From GCA-003244245 sp035606945 (GTDB lineage: Bacteria > Actinomycetota > Actinomycetes > Mycobacteriales > Pseudonocardiaceae), in the NCBI GenBank assembly GCA_035606945.1, contig DATNDR010000084.1, forward strand, positions 49,272 through 113,271: 64,000 bases of DNA, written 5' to 3'. The position numbers were made by a program, and so were the translations under genes. Position 1 is the first letter of the stretch. Each line of letters starts with the position of its first letter. A model generated the notes under the pieces. It saw only the letters and a program-made list of their open reading frames with translations, was not told the DNA's origin and made no database searches. Shown here in pieces: positions 41,866 through 50,163 of this stretch.

Positions 41866-42110
41866 CGGACGCGGCATCCACAAGACGATCAAGAAGGGGG
41901 ACGCACCCAATGTTTATCTCGTCAGCTGAAGTCGCCACCTCAGCCTCCAGGGCAGTCCCATCGGCTGATGCGGAAAAGAGGCACTCGGGTAGCGCTTCGG
42001 CGGGGATCTTGGGACGCCAAGAACGGACCCGGCGTCCCACAAGACGATCTAGAAAGAGATACGCCCATATGTATCTCGTTAGCTGAAGTCACCACCTCAA
42101 CCTTCGGGCT
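41866..42110. repeat. Direct duplication carrying two small-ORF starts
   Basis: About 95 bp around 41866-41960 recurs at about 42018-42110 with roughly 80 percent identity. Shared blocks include CACAAGACGATC and AGCTGAAGTC. Each copy has a purine-rich ribosome-site region, an ATG and the same N-terminal codons; copy 2 has lost two bases after its ATG. Confidence 0.65.
41910..42086 (+). CDS. Small peptide, copy 1
   Basis: ATG 41910 is preceded by AAGAAGGGGGA. The 58-residue frame begins MFISSAEVATSASRAVPS. Only the first 25 or so residues look related to copy 2 (ISLAEVTTSTFGLALS); the rest is Arg/Ser-rich and runs into the second copy, so the original end is probably lost. It resembles a leader-peptide segment. 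Translation is uncertain. Confidence 0.4.
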   Translation: MFISSAEVATSASRAVPSADAEKRHSGSASAGILGRQERTRRPTRRSRKRYAHMYLVS

Positions 42111-42273
42111 GGCGCTATCGGAAAGTTGCTGCGCCGATGGCAAGAGTTCTCAATCATCTGACGTAAGCGGTACAGCAACGGGCCAGTGCTGCTCCTCGCA
42201 AGCCATCGCCGAGCTGCGTGTTCTTAATCTCTCCACCCCAGCCACGCCTGCGATAGCGCGTATCACGGCGTAA
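42070..42273 (+). pseudogene. Small peptide, copy 2, start out of frame
   Basis: The copy-2 ATG at 42068 is followed by only four codons because two bases present in copy 1 are missing. The continuing frame encodes CISLAEVTTSTFGLALSESC, CADGKSSQ, GTATGQCCSSQ and ends ATPAIARITA at TAA 42271-42273. Two CC pairs and the EVTTST stretch recall a ribosomally made modified-peptide precursor, but no modifying enzyme gene is present nearby. It is inactive unless another start is used. Confidence 0.4.
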
Positions 42274-42311
42274 TGTGGCCGCTGGAATGGCCACGATCGA
42301 GCAAGACACGA

Positions 42312-42473
42312 ATGCGACGCGCAGCAGCCATCGTAGCCGTCATATTAGCGCCGAACGCGCTCCACGTCCGTGCGGATGTTCCAAGCATTCGAGAAGTGAC
42401 AACCCTTACCGTGCATGTAATAACCGCATGTAACGGCGGCCCCGATGGCGGCTGTGATCGTCCAATCCACTGA
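42312..42473 (+). CDS. 53-residue peptide with a Cys/Gly-rich tail
   Basis: From ATG 42312 the peptide starts MRRAAAIVAVILAPNALH, continues REVTTLTVHVIT and ends ACNGGPDGGCDRPIH. The REVTTLTV segment resembles AEVTTSTF of the preceding copy, and the last 15 residues hold two Cys among glycines, as in a core peptide. The ribosome site is weak (GAGCAAG). It lies 24 bp before the LysM gene. I cannot assign a family. Confidence 0.4.
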   Translation: MRRAAAIVAVILAPNALHVRADVPSIREVTTLTVHVITACNGGPDGGCDRPIH

Positions 42474-42497
42474 AAGGTGCCGGGAGGAGGAGCATCG

Positions 42498-43007
42498 ATG
42501 ACGACACCAGCACAGTTGAAACCGCACCCCACTCAACACAGCGGGAAGGTCGTGCTAGCGGACGCCAGGGCAGTGCCGCCAGCAGGGCTCATCTCGCGGC
42601 TTTCGCCACCTCCAGCGCCCGTGTCCCCTTTCGACCCCTTCGCCGATGGCCAAAGAACAGCATCTCCGGCGCGTGGGCGGGCGCTCGCATCGGCCGTCGG
42701 GACGGTGGAAACCGTGCGCTCACCGGCACAGCGGACCGGTCGAGGAGCACGGCTGGTAGCCGCCGTTACCGTAACGCTGGCCGTGGTCGGCGGCTTGGGC
42801 TGGATCGGGCAGGGCACCCATCCCCGGTTCCCGACCAACACGGTAGTAGTCCAAGTGGGAGCAGGGGAAACCATATGGGACGTCGCGCGGCGGGTCGCAC
42901 CACGGTCTGACCAGCGCGCCGTGGTGGAGCGGATTCGACAGCTGAACCAGATCGTGGGTTCTGCCGTTTCTCCGGGTCAGCAGCTACAGGTGCCTGACGG
43001 CCGATAG
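42498..43007 (+). CDS. LysM-domain membrane protein
   Basis: ATG 42498 follows GGGAGGAGGAGC. The 169-residue protein has a cytoplasmic Pro/Ala-rich N-terminus, one membrane helix (LVAAVTVTLAVVGGLGWIG at about residues 92-110), and an outer C-terminal LysM domain (VVVQVGAGETIWDVARRVAP, VVERIRQLNQI, SPGQQLQVP). It should bind peptidoglycan outside the membrane. Similar proteins are encoded near cell-division or SOS genes in actinobacteria; here the neighbours differ. Confidence 0.82.
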   Translation: MTTPAQLKPHPTQHSGKVVLADARAVPPAGLISRLSPPPAPVSPFDPFADGQRTASPARGRALASAVGTVETVRSPAQRTGRGARLVAAVTVTLAVVGGLGWIGQGTHPRFPTNTVVVQVGAGETIWDVARRVAPRSDQRAVVERIRQLNQIVGSAVSPGQQLQVPDGR

Positions 43008-43256
43008 CCAGACTCTTGCCTGGGGTAGGACCGCTGGCCACCATGATCCGCTCCGCAGCGCGGCGAAAGGGTTTCACCACGCGACGAACGCGAGCCAATC
43101 ACCCTCTGGTGTTAGCCCAACGGCATCCGGGTCGTACAGCCGAAACGCTTGACGCACTAGAGCCACCAACCAGCGACGTCAAACGGATGTGCGCTACCCG
43201 GGCGGTCTGGGTGAGGTGTTCAGTGACGTTGCAACGGTCACGACGATGGAGGCGAG

Positions 43257-43871
43257 ATGGACTGGACGGACGCCTGGCGGGACGCCTTTCGCACCGAACT
43301 GCGGGCAGAAGCTATCACCTTCGCCGACCACGGCTGGCCGGTAGTCCCGGGCAGCTACCCCCGCGATAGCCGCTGGGTCAATATCCCTTCCTCCCTTCGC
43401 ACCGGTGCCGGACAGCGCGGCTGCGTGCCGGTGCACCCGGACTGGGCGCAACTGGCCGGCTGCGGCCCTGAACGCGTCGCGAAGCTGTGGTCGGGTCATC
43501 CGTTCAGCGTGCTGCTAGCCACCGGTATGGGCATAAACGCGCTCGACGTGCCCGCCGAGCTCGGACGGGCCACCGCAATCGGACTGCGGGTTGCCGACGT
43601 CCCGGTCCCCATCGCAGCCACACCAACCGGACGGTGGCTGTTGCCGGTACTGGGCGGTGACGTGCTGCACCATGAGCTAGCTGACCACCCCGACGTCGTG
43701 CTGCACGCCCACGGCAGCTGGATACCGCTGCCGCCCTCACCCTACCTACCAGGCGTCGTGCACTGGCGGGTCAAGCCCGGCATGTGTGGCTGGAAGCTGC
43801 CCAGGTTGCACGAGGTAACCGACGCCGTGCTCGCCGCACTCCACGAACTGCGCCCGCTGGCAGCAAGGTGA
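43257..43871 (+). CDS. Bifunctional DNA primase/polymerase N-terminal domain protein
   Basis: The 204-residue protein has the Prim-Pol opening AEAITFADHGWPVVPGSYP, then GCVPVHPDWAQ, RVAKLWSGHPFSVLLATGMG and ALDVPAELG. The usual catalytic Asp pair (DxD) is not clear: where it is expected the sequence reads INALDVPAE, so activity is doubtful. No helicase domain follows, in contrast to replicative Prim-Pols. Such short Prim-Pol-like proteins are common in actinomycetes and on mobile elements. GGAGGCGAG precedes the ATG. Confidence 0.75.
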   Translation: MDWTDAWRDAFRTELRAEAITFADHGWPVVPGSYPRDSRWVNIPSSLRTGAGQRGCVPVHPDWAQLAGCGPERVAKLWSGHPFSVLLATGMGINALDVPAELGRATAIGLRVADVPVPIAATPTGRWLLPVLGGDVLHHELADHPDVVLHAHGSWIPLPPSPYLPGVVHWRVKPGMCGWKLPRLHEVTDAVLAALHELRPLAAR

Positions 43872-43965
43872 ACACCGCATTCGAGCACGGTCATCGCTAC
43901 CACCCGTTTTGCCCCAGCAGGTCGTTGCCGTACTGATCTGTCGGATGCATGGGTTCACGATGGGT

Positions 43966-44505
43966 TCACGCGTGAACAGACCGAGGTCCACCTGACCTGG
44001 TCTTAACCAACCGGATTTCTCTGTTGGGCAACGGTCGGTCCGGCGAACCACCCGAGCGTTCGCACGGCGTGGAATTGGAGAAACGCTCGATCTCGATATG
44101 GTCATGCCGCGGAACCGGGATTTCATCGCGGCGGGTTACGGGGTTTGCCGCGGTCCCCAACCCTAGCTCGTCGGTAACCTGCTGCGCGGAAAGCATCATG
44201 ATGCGTAGCGTCTGCCACCGGTCCGCCAACCATCCGATACGCAGCGGTTCAGGTCGGGCATTCTGATCCGTCAAAGTGGTGCACAGCTCTACCAATTGGC
44301 TTAATCCGCCGAACAGGTCACCCAGCGCGACACCAGTGGCGGCCACGTCGCGTTGCTCGAGCACGGACCCGCGCCGGATCCGATGCACGGCCTCAGTGAT
44401 CGCCTCGGTAGCTTCGTCGATCAGCAGCACCGGCACAGCAGCCTTGCCGTCCGCCCAATACCTTTCATCAAAACCTGCAACAACCTCGTTGGGGCAAATG
44501 CTCAT
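43966..44505 (-). CDS. Hypothetical protein (179 residues)
   Basis: An AGAAAGG site lies about nine bases before ATG 44505. The protein is mostly helical with stretches VPVLLIDEATEAITEAVHRI, VAATGVALGDLFGGLSQLVE, LADRWQTLRIMMLSAQQVTD and a polar C-terminus. No membrane segment or known motif is evident. It converges with the primase-polymerase gene. A 14-bp palindrome GTTCACGCGTGAAC overlaps its stop codon. Confidence 0.6.
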   Translation of the reverse strand: MSICPNEVVAGFDERYWADGKAAVPVLLIDEATEAITEAVHRIRRGSVLEQRDVAATGVALGDLFGGLSQLVELCTTLTDQNARPEPLRIGWLADRWQTLRIMMLSAQQVTDELGLGTAANPVTRRDEIPVPRHDHIEIERFSNSTPCERSGGSPDRPLPNREIRLVKTRSGGPRSVHA

Positions 44506-44714
44506 CGTCGGGCCTTTCTGGTCAGCATGCAGTCGGGTCGGTTCGCCCGCCAGCAGCGACCGTGCCCCCAGCCGACGCCAGCGTTGGGGCCACCATTACC
44601 CCGAAGTGTGCTCTGCCAAACATCCATCCTGGCCGCAGCTCACCGTCGTGGCTGCCCGCCAACACCGACACGTGGGGGCCAGGGGCGACCGTGGCAGTCA
44701 CCGCCGCGCGCACC

Positions 44715-44875
44715 AACGTGGGCAAGCCGGTCGAGGATGGTGTGCGCGGCCGGCGGGCGCGCCTCGCCGGCGCCGCAGAACTCCTCGGCCTCGGTCACCG
44801 ACATCGCGAGCACCTCGGTGTGTCGCGGCCGCCGAGGTGGTGGTCCAGCACCGATGCCTGGAACCGCTTCCCCGC
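44715..44875 (-). pseudogene. UvrA-like ATPase fragment
   Basis: Two frames give ASVLDHHLGGRDT and then EVLAMSVTEAEEFCGAGEAR, HTILDRLAHVG. This is the stretch of UvrA-family proteins just before the signature region (normally followed by GLGYLRLGQP and the ABC signature, absent here). Only about 50 codons remain, joined directly to the PPOX-like fragment. It is a deletion scar. Confidence 0.55.
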
Positions 44876-45169
44876 TGCTGCGGCAGCGCGTCGATCTCGA
44901 GAACCTCGACTTCGCCCTCGATTATGGATACGTCGCGGGTGTGGCCCAGCCCCAGCCGAACGGCCCGGGTGGCAGCCAGGTTCCTGCCGGTCGGACTGTC
45001 CGTCGGCGTGGCCACCAGCAGCGCCTCGCCGTCCCAGTCGAAAGACAGCGGCACCAGATATGGCGCACCGTCCGCCGAGGCACTGGCCACCCAGACATCG
45101 ATGTCGTGGGGAGCCGATGCTCGGTGTCGCGACGACGCTGAGCGCGGGAGCGGGGGGGTCGGCACTCAT
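44876..45169 (-). pseudogene. PPOX-like flavoprotein fragment
   Basis: ATG 45169 starts SADPPAPALSVVATPSI, then the frame shifts near 45120 to HDIDVWVASASADGAPYLVP, LSFDWDGEALLVATPTDSPT, ATRAVRLGLGHTRDVSIIEG, EVEVLEIDALPQQ. This is the N-terminal two thirds of a pyridoxamine-phosphate-oxidase-like protein. The C-terminus is replaced by UvrA-like sequence. One frameshift and a truncation make it inactive. Confidence 0.65.
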
Positions 45170-45528
45170 CGGTCCTGAAGCAGCCCGAGGACGTTGCCAT
45201 CGGGGTCGGTGACGGTGGCCACCAGGCGGCCGCCACCGACGTCGTGCGCGGGCTCCTTCACGGTGGCACCCACGGCGGTCACCTCGGCTAGCTTCGCCTC
45301 GAGGTCCGGCACGTGCCAGTAGGCCACCGGTGAGGTCATGCCCTGCGGTCTACCGCCCGGCACCAGGCCGATGTGCTGGCCCGCGGCCTCGAAGCCGACG
45401 TAGTAAGACTCGTCGGTCTGCGGCGGTACGCCGAGGAGGGCGGCGTACATCTCCTTGGCCGTCGCCAGGTCGGAAACGGGATGCAGCACGGTCTTGATTC
45501 CCTGGGTTGAAGAGCCGGTCATGGTCAC
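45166..45528 (-). CDS. VOC-family protein
   Basis: The intact 120-residue protein reads GIKTVLHPVSDLATAKEMYA, YYVGFEAAGQHIGLVPGG, VAYWHVPDLEAKLAEV and VATVTDPDGNVLGLLQD, a single glyoxalase-fold unit that would dimerise. The substrate is unknown. It lies between the remains of a PPOX gene and an AraC/VOC fusion, overlapping both by 4 bp, so it was part of a longer operon that has decayed. Confidence 0.82.
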   Translation of the reverse strand: MTMTGSSTQGIKTVLHPVSDLATAKEMYAALLGVPPQTDESYYVGFEAAGQHIGLVPGGRPQGMTSPVAYWHVPDLEAKLAEVTAVGATVKEPAHDVGGGRLVATVTDPDGNVLGLLQDR

Positions 45529-46049
45529 TCCTGAAGTCGTGGGTCTGTGGGGATTGTCTGGCTTAAAGACGAACGGAAAGTCCGGAAATCGACAGCCCGA
45601 TCGCCCCGGCGGAGGACCACCGGGACCACCTCCGGGCAGTCGCGATAGAAGGCCAGGGATGCGTCCGGGTCGTCGTGCGGGAGAAAGCTCGCGTGAATGG
45701 CGATGTCCATGACGGTCACGCTAGCTGCGGCTCGGGGGTCCGCCCGTGCTTCTCGATTTCTGCTCGGTCTGGTCACCTGTTTCGCGCTGAAGGTGCCCAG
45801 CGATGAGCAACCGACCGCGAAGCACACCTCGGTGACGCTGAGGTCGCCCCGACGCCGCAGCGCCACCGCGCATTCGATGCGCCGTGTCATCAGGTAGCCG
45901 TACGGCGGCTCGTCGTAGGCGAACCGGAACTGGCGGCTGAAGTGGCCGGCCGACATGTGCGCGCCGTGGGCGAGCGCCTCGAGGTCCAGCGGCTGCGCGT
46001 ACTCGCGGTCGGTCCGGTCGCGGACGCGGCGCAGCCGCCACTCACTCAC
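45525..46049 (-). pseudogene. AraC regulator fused to VOC fragment by deletions
   Basis: The 174-codon frame starts as an AraC-family regulator: REYAQPLDLEALAHGAHMSA, GHFSRQFRFAYDEPPYGYLM, LSVTEVCFAVGCSSLGTFS. It then jumps to the usual AraC tail KQVTRPSRNREA with the second half of the HTH missing. It next enters MDIAIHASFLPHDDPDASLA, the start of a VOC protein, which breaks off after FYRD. Internal deletions have merged two adjacent genes. It is unlikely to bind DNA normally. Confidence 0.7.
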
Positions 46050-46234
46050 TCCGCCAGCTGGCTCAACCGCATCGAGGCCCAGTTCACGCGCTGCGCCACT
46101 TCAGCCTCGACAGCACGGACCACGAGAGCCACCTGGCCCAGGCCTTCTTGATCCGGCACTCCATCGCCTGGCACAACCGGCACGCGCAGGATCGAATGCA
46201 GCGTGAGGTGGTCAAGCGCGCAAACGTTGCCTGA
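46044..46234 (+). pseudogene. IS630-family transposase C-terminal remnant
   Basis: The sequence encodes THSASWLNRIEAQF, then after a one-base shift near 46088 LRHFSLDSTDHESHLAQA, FLIRHSIAWHNRHAQDR and REVVKRANVA with TGA at 46232-46234. This is the DDE-domain end of IS630-type transposases (catalytic Glu in NRIEAQF). The N-terminal part is missing; the remnant abuts the 5' end of the AraC pseudogene. Confidence 0.75.
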
Positions 46235-46603
46235 TGCGGCACTAGACAGCCCCGTAGCACACGCCGTTGATTCAACAGCCTCAGTGTCTATATAGGGCAG
46301 CGCCTATACAGGGCAGCGCGATCCACTCCATACGGTGGGTCTACCGGGCCCGCCACCAAGCGCACGGCCAAGTTCGAGCCCACTGTGCGCACCCGCGTCG
46401 TGGCGAACTTGCGGTCTTTCCGAGTTACGAAGACGGCAGATGACGCCGTGCTGTGTCAGTGATCGGCTTCCGATCTCCTAGTCACGAAGCAGCAGGTGTC
46501 GTCAACCCCTTTGCGGCCGCGTTGACCTGCACTCCGACCTGGCTACACGCGCCACCGAGGTTCAGCAAACTGGACTTCGTAGCAATATCGATGATCCCGT
46601 TTG
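46235..46603. other. No gene seen
   Basis: No frame here has codon bias, a ribosome site or a known motif. A short direct repeat, TATANAGGGCAGCGC, occurs twice at about 46290-46319. Confidence 0.5.
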
Positions 46604-47401
46604 TTATCGAGACCCCGATTCGGCATGGGCACCTGTCCCGGAGGTCGCAAAGCTCGGCCGGGTGCGCATCGGGGTGCCTGGTGCACTGGATCCGGACCCG
46701 TTCAGCTCTCGCAGCTGTGCAGCCAGGTAGGTTTTTAAGCGGGTGCGGTATTCCCGCTCCCATGCCCGCAGGTTCTCGATCGTTGTCTCCAGAGTGCTCT
46801 TCTCGTGGTTGAGCGCACTCATAATCTCGGTGTGTCTGCGTGTCGCCTCGCGCTCCAGCGACGCAGCCTTGTCCTGAGACTGCTGCTGCACAGTCTCAGC
46901 CCTGCTACGGGCATCAGTGAGCATTGTCTCGGCCCGGGTCCTGGCCTCCTTGACCAGACCATCGGCCTTCACCCGCGCATCAGCAAGCAGCTGCTCTGCT
47001 TGAGTGCGAGCCGCGCCCACCATCCCGCCGGCTTCGGCCTTGGCCTCACCGGTCAATTGGTCGGCCATCGCCTGAGCCAGACCCAACACCCTGGCGGCGT
47101 GAGCATTGGGATCACCACCGGGCGAAGTCTGTTCCACCATCGGCGGCAGCGCCGGGGTCATCACCGGTCCAGGCGGCTCTACCGGGAAAAGATGAGACCC
47201 AGTGTTCACCGGCGCGACGCGTTGTTGCTGATCGAGCTGCTCAACCTGGTTGCGGAGGTCGTTGTTCTCCTCGATCAACCGAGCCAGCTCGGTCTCCACC
47301 AGGTCAAGGAAGGCATCCACCTCGTCCTCGTGGTAACCCCGCTTGCCGATCGGCGGCCTACTGAACGCGACGTTGGCAACGTCGGCGGGGGTCAACGGCA
47401 T
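46604..47401 (-). CDS. DivIVA/Wag31-family polar growth protein
   Basis: The 265-residue protein starts MPLTPADVANVAFSRPPIGKRG with YHEDEVDAFLDLVETELAR (DivIVA membrane-binding domain). After a Pro-rich linker it has a long coiled coil (AEQLLADARVKADGLVKEAR, AETMLTDARSRAETVQQQSQ, LETTIENLRAWEREYRTRLK). It should mark poles or curved membrane and recruit growth machinery. The main wag31 gene usually sits beside the ftsZ cluster; this copy stands alone in an accessory zone, so it may be a second paralogue. AGGTGA precedes the ATG. Confidence 0.88.
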   Translation of the reverse strand: MPLTPADVANVAFSRPPIGKRGYHEDEVDAFLDLVETELARLIEENNDLRNQVEQLDQQQRVAPVNTGSHLFPVEPPGPVMTPALPPMVEQTSPGGDPNAHAARVLGLAQAMADQLTGEAKAEAGGMVGAARTQAEQLLADARVKADGLVKEARTRAETMLTDARSRAETVQQQSQDKAASLEREATRRHTEIMSALNHEKSTLETTIENLRAWEREYRTRLKTYLAAQLRELNGSGSSAPGTPMRTRPSFATSGTGAHAESGSR

Positions 47402-47854
47402 CGGATCACCTCACGCACTCCTTGACGACTCTGCACACGCTGGTAGGCCTCCCTGGGACATCGGCGCCGAGCCTGGAGGCAGCGACGGTCTCGAATCGAC
47501 CACCAGCATCCGGATCAACACCACAAGGGGCAGCACCCTACAAGTCCACGTCTCACCCCTCCGATGCGGATCGGTCCCCGCTCGGCCAGGCTCCCTCCTC
47601 TGATCCGCTCGAGACACGCTCGCCAACGCGACGAAGGCGTGCTCAAGGAGACTGCCGAGTGGCCTAGCCCGGCCAGAAAAACACCTGACCACTGATCCTC
47701 CATTGCATTTTGGCATGGTGCACTAATGTTGACTGTAATCCTTCTCGTGGACCGCCGATACCGACACAATCCGTCAAAGCCCGTGGGATCGAGTCAGAAG
47801 TCCGCAAGCTTATGAGACCTAGCCGTAAGACCGCTGTCATAGTACATTGAACCG
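47402..47854. other. Divergent promoter region of divIVA and upp
   Basis: No supported gene lies here. The half next to upp is lower in GC and contains CATAGT and TTGACTG-like hexamers (about 47733 and 47836) that could be promoter elements; neither has ideal spacing. Confidence 0.4.
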
Positions 47855-48481
47855 ATGGATGTTGTGGTGGTGAAAAATGCTCTTCTTTCCGCGGCTGTCA
47901 CCAAACTTCGCGACAGCAGCACCGACGCGCAGGGTTTCCGATCGGTGTTGTCAGCTATTTCAACGATTGTGATCTTTGAAGCAGGGCGGCATACGCCGGT
48001 TATCGAGGCGCCAATAGCGACGCCGGTATCGCGAGCTGTCGGTGTCGAGCTAATCAACCCGCCTCTGCTGGTGCCGATACTCAGGGCGGGACTTGGAATG
48101 TTGTACGCAGGGCTGTCGCTGATGCCAATGGCGACAGTTGGGTTTGTTGGCCTATCACGAGACGAGAAAACCCTGGTTCCTTCCTGCTATATGGCGTCAC
48201 TGCCCGAATCAATCGCAGGCCGGCCCGCATATATTCTGGACCCGATGCTCGCCACGGGTGGTTCGGCGGCGTATACAGCCCACTTGCTCGTCGAGCGCGG
48301 CGCTGCACATATAACGATCGTCTGTGCGATAGCTTCTCCCGAAGGGCTGCGTTTCATTCAGGACTCCAAGCTTCCGATAGAGCGAGTTGTAACGGCGAAT
48401 GTGGACGATCGTCTAAATGATGCGGGGTTCATTGTTCCCGGGCTTGGCGATGCGGGAGATCGACAGTTTGGCACGGTATAG
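47855..48481 (+). CDS. upp: Uracil phosphoribosyltransferase
   Basis: Upp (208 residues) salvages uracil with PRPP to make UMP. Motifs are RDSSTDAQGFRSVLSAIST, VPILRAGLGMLYAGL, YILDPMLATGGSAAYTAHLL (PRPP loop) and the C-terminal IVPGLGDAGDRQFGT (uracil site). Length is normal. Codons are noticeably less GC-rich than in the neighbours, with many T/A third positions, which suggests acquisition from another source. There is no clear ribosome site. Confidence 0.93.
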   Translation: MDVVVVKNALLSAAVTKLRDSSTDAQGFRSVLSAISTIVIFEAGRHTPVIEAPIATPVSRAVGVELINPPLLVPILRAGLGMLYAGLSLMPMATVGFVGLSRDEKTLVPSCYMASLPESIAGRPAYILDPMLATGGSAAYTAHLLVERGAAHITIVCAIASPEGLRFIQDSKLPIERVVTANVDDRLNDAGFIVPGLGDAGDRQFGTV

Positions 48482-48660
48482 GTAACCTTAGCCACCGCAT
48501 GCGGGTACGCTGTCGACGCATTCCCGAAACCTGTTAATAATCCGGCAGTAAAGACGGCCAGATGGCGACCCGGACTGTGCTCGCGTAGTTGCTGATCGGG
48601 GCTGCGATAGCGGCCACCTGCTTCACTCGGGGGTGAACTCAACGGCCACAATGCCTCCAG

Positions 48661-50163
48661 TCAACCCAGGGTGAAGGGGTCGCGGGTTTGCCCGGACAGC
48701 TCAACCCAGATGGCCTTGGTCTCGGTGTATTCCCGGATGGCATCGGCGCCGTTCTCCCGACCGATGCCACTGGCACCGAAGCCACCGAAGGGCACGTGCG
48801 GGCCCACGACGCGGTAGGCGTTGATCCAGACGGTGCCCGCGCGGAGTTTCGCGGCCACCCGATGGGCCCGGTGCACATCCGTGGTCCATACCGCAGCGGC
48901 CAGCCCGTACGGGGTGTCGTTGGCGATCTCGACGGCTTCGCTCTCGTCGTAGAACCGGATCACCGCGAGTACCGGCCCGAAGACCTCCTCCTGGACTACC
49001 CGCATCGAGGGGGTGACGTCGGTCAACACAGTCGGCGTCACGAAGAAGCCACCCAGGTCCTCGACCCGCTCACCACCACAGGCGATGGTGGCGCCCTGCT
49101 CGCGAGCGGAATGGAAATGGCTCAACACCTTGTCGAACTGCTGGCTGGTGGCCAGCGGACCCATTTCGGTCTCGGCGGCCTTCGGATCACCGATCTTGAT
49201 CGTCCTTGCTCGGGAGACGATCTTGTCGACCAGTGCATTCGCGATACTGTCGTGCACAACCAGCCGTGACCCGGCCATACAGGTCTGGCCGGTCGCAGCG
49301 AAGACCCCGGCGATCACCCCATTAGCGACCGCATCCAGATCAGCGTCCGGAAACACGACCTGCGCCGACTTGCCGCCCAGCTCCAGGGTTACTCGGGTGA
49401 GGTTATCCGCGGCCGCGTGCGCGACCGCGATACCGGTTGCCGTCGAGCCGGTGAAGGCGACCTTGTCAACATCGGTATGCGCCGACAATGCGCTTCCTGT
49501 TGCTGAACCCCATCCGGTGATGACGTTGACCACGCCCGGAGGGAAGCCGGCCTCCCCGACCAGGGACGCCAATTCCAGAGCACTGACCGGAGTGTGCTCA
49601 CTCGGCTTGACCACCACGGTGCATCCCGCGGCCAGCGCCGGTGCCAGCTTCCACATCAACAACAACAGCGGTGAATTCCACGGCGTAATCGTGGCGACCA
49701 CGCCGACTGGTTCGTGCCGGGTGTAGACGAGGTAATTGGGCTTGTCGCTGGGAATCACACTTCCCTCGACCTTGTCAGCCAGTCCCGCGTAGTAGTAGCA
49801 CCATTCCGGCACGGCAGCGAGCTGGCCGGCCATCTCGCGAAGCAGCTTTCCCGAGTCACGAGTTTCGATCTCGGCCAACCGCTGGGCGTCACGGGCGATC
49901 AGATCACCGAGCCGGTGCAGCAACTTTCCACGCTGGGTTGGGGTCAACGCAGCCCAGGGCCCGGACAGCGCCCGGCGAGCGGCCGACACCGCGCGGTCCA
50001 CATCGCTTCGATCACCGTCGGGTACTACCGCCCACGGCTGCCCGGTGAACGGGTCGATGGTCTGGTAGGTACGGCCGCAACAGGCAGGCTGCCACTCCCC
50101 ATCGATGTACAGCCGGTACTCCGCCCGGTGCACCCCCGTTGCGGTCATGCTGGTGGCTGCCAC
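48661..50163 (-). CDS. Aldehyde dehydrogenase
   Basis: The 500-residue NAD(P)-dependent ALDH has ITPWNSPLLLLMWKLAPALA, VVKPSEHTPVSALELA, FTGSTATGIAVA (cofactor), the general-base Glu in TLELGGKSAQVVF and the nucleophile Cys in TGQTCMAGSR. The C-terminus has PFGGFGASGIGRENG. It is closest to betaine-aldehyde/aminobutyraldehyde dehydrogenase-like enzymes; exact substrate unknown. ATG 50163 or 50151 may be used. No obvious operon partner. Confidence 0.92.
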   Translation of the reverse strand: MAATSMTATGVHRAEYRLYIDGEWQPACCGRTYQTIDPFTGQPWAVVPDGDRSDVDRAVSAARRALSGPWAALTPTQRGKLLHRLGDLIARDAQRLAEIETRDSGKLLREMAGQLAAVPEWCYYYAGLADKVEGSVIPSDKPNYLVYTRHEPVGVVATITPWNSPLLLLMWKLAPALAAGCTVVVKPSEHTPVSALELASLVGEAGFPPGVVNVITGWGSATGSALSAHTDVDKVAFTGSTATGIAVAHAAADNLTRVTLELGGKSAQVVFPDADLDAVANGVIAGVFAATGQTCMAGSRLVVHDSIANALVDKIVSRARTIKIGDPKAAETEMGPLATSQQFDKVLSHFHSAREQGATIACGGERVEDLGGFFVTPTVLTDVTPSMRVVQEEVFGPVLAVIRFYDESEAVEIANDTPYGLAAAVWTTDVHRAHRVAAKLRAGTVWINAYRVVGPHVPFGGFGASGIGRENGADAIREYTETKAIWVELSGQTRDPFTLG

